Shown here: one piece after another, positions 1-10,751 of the stretch
Position numbering within the stretch: the first letter of the stretch is position 1
Layout: the number at the start of each line of letters is the position of its first letter
DNA from: Pelargonium cotyledonis
Lineage: Eukaryota > Streptophyta > Magnoliopsida > Geraniales > Geraniaceae
Direction of reading: 5' to 3'
NCBI GenBank assembly: GCA_036897625.1
Contig: JAYMTA010000436.1
Coordinates: forward strand, 1 to 28,861
Length of the DNA: 28,861 bases
Notes under the pieces: generated by a model
Databases searched by the model: none
Seen by the model: the letters and a program-made list of their open reading frames with translations, nothing else
Told to the model about the DNA's origin: nothing
Program-made: the position numbers and the translations under genes

Positions 1-710
1 AGGCCATCTGTAGTAGATATGACTTCAACTCCAAGAAAAAAATGTAATGGTCCAAGATCCTTGATAGAGAATTTGGTACCAAGCTGGTGTATAAATTGCT
101 GCAAAAAAAAGTCATCACTACCAGTGAGTATTAGGTCATCGACATAAATAAGTAAAAAGGCGGTAACTTTTTTATTTCGAAAAATAAATAGTGAAGGATC
201 TGAAATGGAATTGATAAATCCAAACACTATAATAAATGCCCGAAGAGCATGATACCAAGCTCTATGTGCCTGTTTTAATCCATAAAGTGCTTTTCAAAGG
301 CGACATACATGGTCCATATATGTGGAATGAGAGAAACCTGGAGGTTGTGACATATAAACTTCATCGTTTAATGTACCATGTAGAAATGCATTGTTTACGT
401 CCAGCTGTCGAAGTTTCCAACCATATGAGAGAGCAAGACAAAGGACAACACGTATTGTTGTCGGTTTAACAACCTGGCTAAAATTTTCTGTATAATCTAA
501 GCCAGGTCGTTGATGAAACCCTTTTGCAACCAACCAAGCTTTGTAACGATCCACAGAGCCATCTTGTTTACATTTTACACGAAAAATCTATTTACAACCA
601 GTAAGGTTCTGATTTTTATGATGAGGTACAAGATCCCATATGCCATTTTTCATAAGTGCATTAAATTCTTCTGCCATGGTTGCTCTCCATTGTGGATTTT
701 TCATGGCCTG
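1..710 (-). pseudogene. copia reverse transcriptase region (broken, partial)
   Basis: RVT_2-type reverse transcriptase. Recognisable blocks are EEFNAL/WDLVP near 640-690, [10 protein letters not shown] near 525-555, [11 protein letters not shown] near 380-410 and [13 protein letters not shown] near 125-155. The YVDD catalytic box (135-146) is intact. The whole stretch is one frame interrupted by two stops, TAG at 588-590 where the family has Trp, and TGA at 294-296. The RNase H domain is outside the window. Confidence 0.92.
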
Positions 711-1139
711 AGATATACAAGTTGGTTCAAGTGATGGAGAAAGAGGGTGCTTGGTGGTGGCATTGAAGAACATAGAGTTGTAATAACGAGAATTGAGTTT
801 TCGAGTATGAGCATGTCGTAGTTGTATTGAGGATGGGTAATTAGGTTTGGGTAAGAGTTGAGGTTGTTGGGAGGTGTCAGCCTCATTGTTAGGTGATAGA
901 GAATGTGAGGTATCAATGGGGTGATTTGGTGGAGTTATTTCAGCAATATTATTATGTTCAGAGGTTGTTGCATCTTGTTCATTTATGTGATCATTGTCAA
1001 GCACTTCTGGCACTTGTATGGTAGAGATATACTGAGTAGGTACCTGCAAATGTGTTAGTGTAGATGGAGATAAACAAGTAGAGACATCATTTGTATTAGA
1101 GTGAGACTTATCCAATGGAAATTGATCTTCAACAAATTG

Positions 1140-2277
1140 AACATGTCGAGACAAAAATAATCTATTAGTAGGAATATGAAGACATTTATAAGCATTTTGT
1201 GAAGTTGAGTATCCAACAAATAAACATGGTTTTGATCGGTCAGCAAGTTTATTTTTTGCATATGGCCGAAGCCAAGGATAACACAAACATCCAAAAGTTT
1301 TTAATCTCTTATAATTTGGTGGCTTTTGAAACATGATTTCATATGGTGTAAGATTTTTGAGAATAGGTGTTGGCATTCGATTTATTAAATAAGCTGCCGT
1401 TTGAAAAGCATATGACCAATAATTTTGTGGTAATGATGCATGATGAAGTAAAGCTAAACCAGTTTCAACAATGTGTCGGTGTCTTCGTTCGGATGTGCCA
1501 TTGTGTTCTGGTGTGTGAGGAGGAGTAGTGAAGTGAGATATACCACAAGTGTCGAAAATATGTTTGAGAGATTGATACTCACCACCATTGTTGGAATAAA
1601 CAGAAATCTAATGGCTTTTGAAAAAACTTTTCCACAAGAGTTTTAAACTTGGGAAACAAGATGGCAACATCAGACTTTAGTTTCATAGGAAATAACCAAA
1701 CGTATTTTGAATAGTGATCAACCATAAGTAAATAATAACGAAATCCATCAATAGAAATAGTTGGTGATGCACCCCATACATCAGTATAAACGAGTTCAAG
1801 GGGATTATTGCTAACTAGAGAATTATCACCAAAAGCAAGTTTATGAATTTTAGTACAATGACATGAGTCACAAGAAAAATTAGAGTCAAAACCAAATTTC
1901 GGCATTAAATCATTATTTAAAATAGAACGAAGAATACAAAATGTTGGGTGGCCAAGTCTCTTATGCCACAAATCTAATTTAATTTTAGTGGTAATGTGCA
2001 CTTGTGGTGGAGGTGCAAGACAATAGATATCATCCTTATTCTCCCCGCAAAGCAGAGGCGCCCCCATGTTAAGATCCTTCACCAAAGCATGAGAAGGAAA
2101 AAATTCAATAGAAACGACAGAATTTAGCAACAGATAAAAGATTTTGTTTGATGGATGGAGCACATAAGACATTATGTAGTAAAAATGAATTATTTGAAGT
2201 TTTAATTTTAGAGTTACCAATATGAGATATGTGCAAACCTGAACCATCTCCGATTTGAATTTCATCCGGGCCTCCAT
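1140..2277 (-). pseudogene. copia integrase region (broken)
   Basis: The GAG-pre-integrase zinc finger is visible (WHKRLGH with CDSC, about 1850-1970), then the integrase core with the first catalytic Asp in YTDVWG (about 1775-1785). The frame runs to 1579 and then shifts by one near 1600. Past the shift the second catalytic Asp is replaced by Asn (YSNNGGE, about 1578-1600). The third acidic residue (Glu in SERRHRH, near 1495) is kept. The downstream integrase C-terminal part (FGCLCYP, LFVGYS) is open in the frame that begins upstream of 1376. The DDE triad is therefore D-N-E and the enzyme is predicted dead. Confidence 0.9.
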
Positions 2278-3352
2278 AGTTAGAATAAAGACTCATATTT
2301 TTCAGATTATTAGTGACATGATGTGAGGCAACAGAGTAAAGTAGCCATCCGAAATCTGTAGTTGGAGATGTTGTAGTAACATTGGCACTTTCTTGATTTT
2401 CGGATAGGAGTTTGGAGAGCTTTCGACATTTTTTGATAACATGACCTGAAATTTCGCAAAATCGACAAAATGTATCAGATTTAGGGGAAAATGAACCTCC
2501 AAATCGGCCATCGTTGCGATTCCAGTTTCGACCTCCTCGAGAACTTCCATTGTTTGATGACTGAAATTCGGACCAAGAATGTTGTCCTCGCCATCCTCCA
2601 CGACCACGCTTATATGTTCCATATGACAGTTGACGTTGAGTGATGTAAGCAGTTGCAATATGTAAATCATTTGCAGTTTCTTCTTTTTGAAGAGTTAATT
2701 CATAATCAACTAGTTTGTCATGTAGTTCTTCAAAGGAGATTGGAGTTTCACGTGCACATATAGCGGTGGAAATCTCTTTGTATTCGGAGCCAACGCCACT
2801 CAATACATGTAATATCAAGTCATCTTCAGGGAGTTCACATCCTGCAAGAGAAAGGTCATCAGAAATAGATTTCATTACCTGAAGATATTCAGACATGTTA
2901 CGCCCTCCTTTGGTTGTAGTAATAAGACTTTCTTTAAGAGACATGACTCGGGCACGAGTTTTGCTAGCGAACAAACGTACGATCTTCTCCCATGCTTCTT
3001 TTGAGGATTTGGAGGATGCAATGTGACTTTGAACAGAGTCAGAAACACTTGCAAGTATGGCATTCAAGATTAATTGATCTTGACGATACCACATGGTATA
3101 AGCCGGATTTTCATCATTTTTGTCTGTAAGTCGAGACGCTGGAGGCTGCGTGGAGCCATCAATGAAGCCTAAGAGGCCATGTCCAATAAGGGCGAAGTGC
3201 AATTGAGTCCGCCAACAAGGAAAATTTTGAGAAGTGAGTTTGACAGGTATTTGTGCTAGCGCATTAAGGTAGACAAGAGTTGTTTTGTTTGATTCTGATG
3301 AACTTTTAGGAGTAGAGTCAGAAGCCATTGGGTCTGTGGCTATTGAAAGCAA
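2105..3352 (-). pseudogene. copia gag and protease region (broken)
   Basis: An open frame of 415 codons; the natural gag start is probably the Met at 3328 (MASDS). The N-terminal half is a UBN2/Retrotran_gag-type capsid region. An RNA-binding zinc knuckle follows, with CX2CX4HX4C spacing intact (CRFC..H..C, about 2420-2470). The protease follows, but its catalytic Asp-Ser-Gly reads Tyr-Ser-Val (WLLYSVASHH, about 2320-2345), so it should be inactive. The frame then stops at 2105-2107, after LSVAKFC; homology resumes in another frame, which implies a small deletion at about 2115-2130. Confidence 0.9.
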
Positions 3353-3356
3353 TTAT

Positions 3357-3369
3357 GGCTTTGATACCA
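3357..3369 (-). other. Primer-binding site of the copia element
   Basis: The minus strand reads TGGTATCAAAGCC, one base off the TGGTATCAGAGC core complementary to the 3' end of initiator tRNA-Met that most plant copia elements use. It sits just inside the LTR and upstream of gag. Confidence 0.85.
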
Positions 3370-3383
3370 TATAAAGACTAATA

Positions 3384-3627
3384 TGAGTATGTAAGAAGGT
3401 TGTGTATTTCTCTGATGAATTTACACTGTAACAGTTGTGGGTATTTATACCCAACTACAAAAGGCTATAAAGAGTAAAAAATATTTATGGATTACAAAAT
3501 TAAGATGAGATCAATTTCAATGCTTGAATGGTTGCAAAGAATCAATCAAGGTGAAGGTGAATCCTTAATGGGTAATTTGCTTTGATTATAATCATTGACT
3601 TGTTCATAAGTTGATAATTCTCTAACA
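3384..3627 (-). repeat. 5' LTR of the copia element
   Basis: On the minus strand the LTR opens with TGTTAGAGAATTATCA at 3627, a typical copia LTR start. It holds a TATA-box-like TATAAATA (about 3446-3454) in a plausible promoter position. The inner edge is approximate: a CA-ending boundary could fall at 3384, 3390 or 3401, because no second LTR is available here for comparison. Length is about 230-245 bp, short but normal for copia. Confidence 0.75.
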
Positions 3628-3630
3628 CCT

Positions 3631-3640
3631 GCCACGTGGC
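3631..3640. promoter_or_regulatory. Perfect G-box palindrome
   Basis: GCCACGTGGC is a 10-bp perfect palindrome containing the CACGTG core bound by plant bZIP and bHLH factors such as HY5 and PIFs. It lies four bases outside the copia LTR. Whether it acts on any gene is unknown; it lies beyond the 3' end of PPI1, not in its promoter. Confidence 0.35.
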
Positions 3641-4227
3641 GCTTTTTGAGTCGTTGATTGTCTTATGATTTTTTGAATAGCATCAGAATGTATCTGTATC
3701 CACTTGAGTTGCTCACAAATAAAACCCCCAATTTGTACATATTCAAAGACACGTTGCTCATGAGATCTCTAAGACTAACAGTATATAAATCCCTTGTTTT
3801 TCCTTCTCACAAAATCAAGTTGGAATAGTAAAAATAAACAGCACAACCATCAACCATGACACCACCATTATATGAAAAGTTTCCATAATTGTAGGCAAGA
3901 ATTGCCACATTCAATGAACTTTCCTAAATCCTAATCACTGGGAAAAACATGCAGAAGAAATGCAAAAGTTGAACTGAAATAATTCATGAAATTAGATAAG
4001 TCAAAATTTGAAGATACATAATAGTAAACAAATGTATAAAGTTTCAGAACAAAAGTAAAGCATTATGGGTTTGGGTTTCAGGCTGAGTCACCAACATTAT
4101 GAGTTTAGGGTCCATCCCAGCGGGATGTAAAGAACAACTTAATTTTCTACTACAGATCCTAGCTTACTCTCATGCTCTCTCAAGCAGCAAAACACGTCTT
4201 ACTACTCTTCTAAATGTTGTTTTCGGT
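3641..4227. other. PPI1 3' UTR and downstream spacer
   Basis: Non-coding and AT-rich. The part nearest 4227 is expected to be the 3' UTR of PPI1 (minus strand). I see no clear polyadenylation site that could be called without transcripts, and no other gene. Confidence 0.5.
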
Positions 4228-7200
4228 TTAGAGCAGATAGTAATATCCAAGTGCTATAAACACCAAAACCACCAAAATGGCAGGAGCGGCCCATACCCAA
4301 TAATTGGTCGACTTCTTCCGCTTCAATATGACCTTGGGAAGGGTTTCCGGTCCTTTTCCTCGAGGCCTCTGTCTGACTTTAGTGTTGTCCTTCGCTTTTG
4401 CAGAAACTGGAGCTTCAACGCTTGCCTCGACCTTCTCTGGTTCTGCAGGCTCTCCAACCATTTCAGCCGGCTCTTCAGAATTTGAGTCGGGTGCTGTTGC
4501 AGATGCAGCTGCTTTCTTTTTCAATTTCTTTTCAAGAACCTGAAATAAATTGAAACATATTGTCAAATTTTTACCCCAAATAAAATAGTAAACAGAATAA
4601 ATTTTATGTTAAAAAAAGTCAGGTAAATAATTTCCTTATTCTTCTTTTCAGCCTCCTTTTGAGCTCTAATAGCAGCTTTTGCAGCAGCCTTCTCAGCCAA
4701 CTTCTTCTTCCTTTCCATAGCCTGCTTAGCTTTTGCAATCTCCTCTTCCCTTATCATCTCCTTCGACTTTGGTACATCAACTTCATTCTTGACAGAACCC
4801 TTTGTGCTTTCTAACCCATAGATCTCCTCATCTACCAAGTCTTCATGTTTCGAAGCGGTTTTTAAATCTGCTGGTTTACTTTCCTCTTTTGGTGTCTTCT
4901 GGGTGGGGAGAATATCTTGTTGAGCAGCAGGTTTGGGATCTTCCTTTGGTCGTTTCACATTAGCTTTTGCCACCGTCTCTGTTTCAGGGGCTTTTGGTGC
5001 CTCTGTTACAACCAATGGCTTCTCATCTGGGTTCCGCATTCGTCCATCCCTACTTAATTGCCGATTGTCCAAAGATGCGAATAATCTTTTCTCATAATCA
5101 TCCCTAAAAGCCTTGCTTTTGCACCAACTGGACATAAACTTCTCAACCTAATAACAAATGAAATAACAAAATCAAGGTAAATTATTAAAGTGCATATATA
5201 ATAGAACAGCAGTGTGAAAAGGCTTGACAAAAGATGACCTAATAAAACAGACCTCGGCATGTGCCAGTTCCTCAAGAGTCTGAATATCTTTCTTGTAGCA
5301 TAGATCTTTGACTTTAGCTAGCAAAGTTCGGCTCTGGTAGAAGTTGGTATTCTGAGAACAGGATATAATGAAGAAAAGTTACAGCTGATCATACATATAC
5401 AGTAGATATGATTGTCACCAAGAAAGCATCAAGTATTCAAGTCTGTAAAAACAACTTATCAATCCTGTAGAATGTTGAACACAAATATAATAAAAACAAA
5501 TTAATAAGATCATTACTGTTTAGCTAGACTCACCATTCTTTTGCATATAAAGATATTGTGAATCATAGCCCACTAGATAACAATCTATTATAAATTAAAA
5601 TAAATGGTCCAAACAAGGATCTCAGTGGTGACTAAGAAAGACGGAGAAGAGGTCTGTATCATCAAAATCCAGTCGGTGGAAGTAGCATAAAAGCCCACTT
5701 CACTTTTATTTAAGGATAAGGCCTTGGGTTGGTTTCTCTTAACCAAACACCTGAAAGCCATTAAACTAATGTCACTTTTATGGTTGGAGCATTGGGTTGT
5801 ACTGGGAAAATTACTAAATCAGAACCAGTGTGACATTTCTAAATAAAATTAATTAACACAACCAGGATTGACATAACTGGAGCTAAACAGCTGAAGTTAA
5901 TGACTAAAATATCAGAGGTCAATTACAAGATTCCTCCACAAAAAAATCTTTCATTCTTGCTTTCAGGGAATCCTATCATTTTACTATTTGTGGCAAAATA
6001 AATAGTGTTGCATTCCCAGTGACTGGCCCGTTCATGAACAAATGTTAACATATTAGCTTAGAATAATGGTTTAGTGGTTCTGGATGTCAAACTCAAAAGA
6101 TGTGGCTGATGTCTACATACAAATATTTCCTATTTGTAAATAAATAGATAAATATCTATCATTTTATTTAAATCATTATTGGACAATGAAAAGTAAGGGG
6201 ATGAATTAATTCCAATTATCAACCAACTCTTTAAAATAAAATGTGATCAACTGGACTTTATTTTATTCTTAGTTGCAGAAGCAGAATGAATGAAATTACT
6301 AAGCCTCCCATTAACTGCAACGACAACTACAAAGATGCTATTTTCATTGGCTCCCTACCAAGACAGAGCCCATTGAAGCCATGAGATTCTATAATCCAGA
6401 CTGAGACTCTGGTATTCTTGACAAAGGATGAGTCAAGAGTCCATCACTAGATATCTATTTGGACAATGAAATCAGCTCAAGAAAAAAATCTAGAATATTC
6501 ATGTGGAATTAAGTATAATGAATTGCACAATGAAATGAGTACAAGAAAACTTTATCCATGTATTCTCATTCGGACTTTCATCCTTGCAACCTTTGTGACA
6601 AAAACATGGCTATGCATTCTAATTACATATTTCGCTACAAAGATTTAATTCTGAATCCACAATCAGCATGCTTTAATCAAAATAACCTCCCACTTTCTTC
6701 TTCAGTAATTTAGTTTTCCTAATATTAGTTACTTTTCCCATCTCATACATTTTGTATCTATATCTAATGGGTGAAATGTGCACTACCATAGAAAAATATA
6801 ATAAAATGGGGCAGAAACAAAAGAAACTATGCCTGGCCTAATGGATGACCAAGGCAGTGAATGATGACAATGAAAGCCTGAGCACCCTAGTATGGAGTAA
6901 TTCAACTAATGCAAGCCAGAGAATTCAGATATTCCTACCAGCTAATGGCACGAAACTGAATCACAATTCTTTATTAGAAAACAGTGATAGAGAGGAGATT
7001 TATTGTGACAGCAATAATTGAAAGCAAAGTATCGTACCCCTTCATCACGCAGTTTTCTCAGTTCTTGGATGGTTTGATATGCTTCTTCCCTCTTCTCAGT
7101 GGTAATTGTCAGTTCATCCTGAATAGCTTTAATTTCATCATCTACTGCCTTCTTTGCTTCGTCAAGAGCCTTAATTTTGGCACTAATAGCTTGTTGCTCC

Positions 7201-8525
7201 TTTTTTACTCCATTCAGATCAACACTGATAAGCTACAAGAACACAAATTTGCAAATTATTATAATCCAAAGAACGATGGGAAATGAACATTCCATCATTT
7301 TGATGAAACACAAGTTACATGAAACACAAGTGTAAGTTTCGATTCTCTTACTTTGACCTTGTCTTGAAGGTCTTCTTTCGGACCCAATGACTCCTGAATC
7401 TTTGTTCTTGTGGCAGCATTAGCAATAACCTTTTCCCTTGTCCCCTCAAGTTGCTTTATTTCTTTAAGGATTTGCTTCTCCTCAGATAGAGGAATGCTCT
7501 CATGTTGCATATGGTACTTTAAGCTGTATATCTGTATTCATGAACACCCAATAATATAAAAGAGTAGAAAGTGAAAAGGATCAAGACATTGCGGCACTAA
7601 TGAATTGATAAACACAATGTCCATACAAAGTTAGCAGCTAAAACATACCATATCATTGAGCTCTTCTTCGGATGAGCATATCATGCCCCCTCGTCCGCTG
7701 TAGTTATTGTTGCGCATCTGGCCCAAAGCCTGCTGAAGAGGTCCCATTTCCTTTCTCTTACCATCCGCAGCCTCCTTATACTGCTTGCTCTCACTGGTCA
7801 GTTCTTTCAATTTCTGTATCAGTTCTGCTCGTTCAGACTGCAAAAGAGAAAGGCATTACAACCAATGAAGGAGAAAATTAAAGGTGTAGTGTTAACCCAA
7901 ATCCGCTCACCCTAGTAATTTATGTAGAGACTATTAAAGAATCTTGTATCAGTTCATTACAAACAAATGCAACACAGTACTATATTGCATCCTATTGAAA
8001 ACATTCCTGGACAAAGATATAAAAATGTCCACCTCTTAAAGCATTATGAACTATCAGACTTGACAGCTCAACTAAGGAACATATAGTATGCATTGCTGGT
8101 TCTGCCTACTTTGCAGTCACAAGCAAAGTGATGAAGTGTGATATCGGTTCAACTAAAATAACTATACAAGACAATACCTTCTTCGCCCTTATTTCGTCAG
8201 TGAGCTGAGACCGACGGTGACCCCTTCTATTCATCTCCTTCTCAGCTAGGTCAATTCGGGATTTTATTTTGGGATCATCATATGGCCGATACCTGACAAA
8301 ATAAAAGGAGTGGGTCTTCTTAGGCGCAGGCCATTCATCAGCCACATTCGTTGGGCCAGTGGTGTCAGGAGCATTATGCACTTCTGCTTTCACAAGGTCA
8401 TCTCCATTTGAACCAAACTTGATCGGTTCAGCAAATGTTCCATTTTCTTTCCCATTTTTGGTTCCAGTGAATCCATTCTGTGCCGGTACTTGGACCACCT
8501 CAGGTACCACAACCTCAACACCCAT
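4228..8525 (-). CDS. PPI1: Proton pump-interactor 1 (PPI1), seven coding exons
   Basis: PPI1 binds the C-terminal regulatory region of plasma-membrane H+-ATPases and raises their activity; in Arabidopsis it is anchored at ER and plasma membrane by a C-terminal segment. Coding exons on the minus strand: 8525-8178, 7837-7649, 7531-7352, 7232-7038, 5351-5253, 5147-4635 and 4539-4228, all in phase 0, giving 611 aa (Arabidopsis PPI1 has 612). The start MGVEVV lies five bases after a 3' splice site. Landmarks: WPAPK and YDDPKIK near residues 70-95, CSSEEELNDM (end of exon 2), QHESIPLSEEKQILKEI (exon 3), long coiled coils through residues 90-340, a Lys/Glu/Ala-rich charged region (about 440-530), the KRKKSTNYW motif, and a single membrane span over the last 23 residues (589-611). 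Six of the seven introns, including that in the 5' UTR, have GT-AG borders; the last (4634-4540) starts with GA. Orthology is clear; the last junction is inferred from protein homology. Confidence 0.95.
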
Positions 8526-9300
8526 GGTTCCTACAAACACATAATTAAATATACATACACTGCAAATAAATCCTGAAATATAACCCTAATAATGAATCAC
8601 AAAATTAAGCACATTTAGTGAGAAATTAAGAACCCCACCAATCAAAAACCTTTTGTTCTGAAACCTGCCATTGAAATTGAGCAAAAATTTCACAAGCACA
8701 CAGTCATATAGAACAAGATCAAAGCGACATAACAAAAATCAAAATTTAAAAGACTAACCAACACAGATCCATAAAACAAAAAGGCCCAAGCAAACAAATC
8801 AATACAATCAGAAGCTAAATATAGAACATGAGCAACCAAAACACCTCACCCATGACTCAAACAGCTAAACAAGAAGAACCCAGATGTAAAAACAATCAAG
8901 CACAATTAAAAATATCTAATTAATCAAAATCCCAAAATAGGATACAACATAAACAAATCAAAATTCTGGAAAAATAAGCAAATTAACAGCTTGATTAATT
9001 TCAATCTACATCATTCAACAAAAAACAATATCCTCTCAAAGATCAAGTCTTCAAAGAAGACAATCCAGGCATGCAAAGCAAAAAAAAAACACAGAAATCA
9101 CGTACAAAATTAGCCATTGCCCAGAATGATCTAGACCGAAACGGATCGACCCAGATCAAGAGATTAAGATCAAAACAGCAAGAAGAAAAAAGGAAGATGG
9201 GAGATGAGATTGATACCAGGAACAGAGAGAAATGGAAGCAGAGATGTTCAAGAGAAGACCCCTTTTTGACGAAAAGGGTCTCCAATTCTCTGAGTTTATA
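8526..9300 (-). other. PPI1 5' UTR exon and leader intron
   Basis: The ATG at 8525 is preceded by a 3' splice site (AG at 8532-8531), so exon 2 begins at 8530. A matching 5' splice site (CCTG|GTATCA) lies at 9217/9216, giving a 686-nt leader intron. The first exon is non-coding; its start is uncertain. A TATA-like CTATAAAC lies at about 9296-9303 on the minus strand, and a GA tract further upstream is also typical of plant leaders, so the cap site could lie on either side of the TATA-like motif. Confidence 0.65.
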
Positions 9301-9382
9301 GGCACGAAAGAGGAAGAAAACTCCCAGAAATTTAGATCTCTGTTTCACTCTCAGTGAATCAACAAAACACAACAGCTCTACG

Positions 9383-9404
9383 CTCTCTCTCTCTCTCTCT
9401 CTCT
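9383..9404. repeat. (CT)11 microsatellite upstream of PPI1
   Basis: Eleven CT units on the plus strand (GA on the PPI1 coding strand). GA/CT tracts are common in plant core promoters and 5' UTRs and can bind BPC/GAGA-binding proteins. Here it sits in the PPI1 promoter or leader. Confidence 0.85.
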
Positions 9405-9594
9405 TATTTCTGTTGAGAAAAACAGATTTATCTTTTTTAAATTCAAAACTCAGTTGAAAAATAAAAACATTTGTTAAAAAATAAAAACAAATTTCTTTTT
9501 TTTAATTTATATCATAGGGTTTCTGAGCAGTCCCGCATACTCGTAGTGGACATCTTTAAGATGTTTTACCACACTTATATTAATCCTCATCGAG

Positions 9595-9718
9595 GTTTGT
9601 TCACAATTAACACTTTCATCTCTCCTCATGAATGTGTTAGACGGAGATCGCTTAATGTTTGTTCACAATTAAAACTTTCATCTCTCCTTATGAATGTGTT
9701 GGACGGGGATCAAACGCA
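9595..9718. repeat. 62-bp tandem duplication
   Basis: Two head-to-tail copies, 9595-9656 and 9657-9718, each starting GTTTGTTCACAATTAA. They differ at only a few bases until they diverge in the last few. No gene is associated; this lies in the spacer upstream of PPI1. Confidence 0.85.
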
Positions 9719-9789
9719 AGTATTCTTTCTACTCATACAACATGTGTTGCCAACTGCGCCACCAGTCGCTGGACCTATTTCGTGCCTGT

Positions 9790-10751
9790 TTTAGGTCTTG
9801 TGCACTTCTCTTTTGTACTTTTATTTTTGTCTTCGGACATTTTAATAAAAAATACCGCGTGCTTATTAAAAAAAACTGCTACACTAGTATTGAGTAAAAA
9901 AAAAGTTACTTAAAAGAAACAAAAAAATTCTTACTATTTCATAAATAAAAAATGCTTACTATTTATTTTTTTATATTTTAATTGTTTTATCAAAATTAAT
10001 CGTGAACATTTAAATTAGTTTTTTTTGTGAGTTAAATTATATGTTTTTATACAATGAATATCAAGCGAATACATATTTGGAATAAAATAATTTGAAAACA
10101 TAGAGAAAGTAAGTTACGTTATCAATTACATAGAGAAATAAGGTTTGAATATAGCTTACCGGAATAAATTGGCTGAGTACTATGAATATCATTTTATATG
10201 TAATACCATATTTTTGAATGAACCAAATACATTTCTATTGTATGTATGAGAACATCAGGATTTGAATTTTGTGTGTAATACCATATATCGTTATATTATT
10301 ATATCACTAGTTTAAATACCAGTTCGGTGCACCGGTAATGTAATCAAATTTAATAATTATGAAATATTTTTTAACGAACTCACTTAATTAATTAGAAGTT
10401 TCGTATAATAAATCAAAATAATTGTAATTATGTAAAAATTTATGACAAAACTAAAAAATTGATGATGTGGCGCTCTAATACGCATTATAAGCTAATTTTT
10501 TGATTTAGCTTTTATAGTATGTACAGACATCGTAAGAATTATGATTTTGGAAGCATATATATTGACATTAACATATTACTTAGTTGAATTTTGAATTTTT
10601 ATTGATAAAAAGGACAATTTGTTCCTATATCATACTTTTTTATACAATTATTCTGTTTCCGCTTTGTTGCTCATAAAAAGATATTGTAATTATCAATGGT
10701 TCTAAGAATATTATACATATTATATGAATAACAAGTCGAAATGACATTTTA
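9790..10751. other. AT-rich spacer without recognisable genes
   Basis: Very AT-rich, many stops in all frames, with short poly-A and poly-T runs. Nothing coding or repetitive could be supported. Confidence 0.6.

Larger units (their letters stand above)
1..3627 (-). mobile_element. Degenerate Ty1-copia LTR retrotransposon, truncated by the window edge
   Basis: Read on the minus strand, the order is 5' LTR, primer-binding site, gag with a zinc knuckle, protease, integrase, then reverse transcriptase. Protease-integrase-RT order is diagnostic of the copia superfamily. RNase H and the 3' LTR would lie left of position 1. The copy is dead: the protease active-site triplet is altered, there are frameshifts near 2105-2130 and 1600, a catalytic Asp of the integrase is replaced, and the RT frame has stops at 588-590 and 294-296. 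Long stretches remain open, so decay looks moderate. It lies downstream of the PPI1 gene, in the same orientation as that gene. The family within copia was not determined. Confidence 0.95.

Noticed and set aside
4099-4543. Plus-strand open frames over the last PPI1 exon
   Set aside because: They are antisense to a confidently identified conserved exon and have no family resemblance.
9043-9372. Open frames of about 76-109 codons on both strands over the PPI1 leader
   Set aside because: The region is explained as a 5' UTR exon and intron; composition is low-complexity and no domain is recognised.
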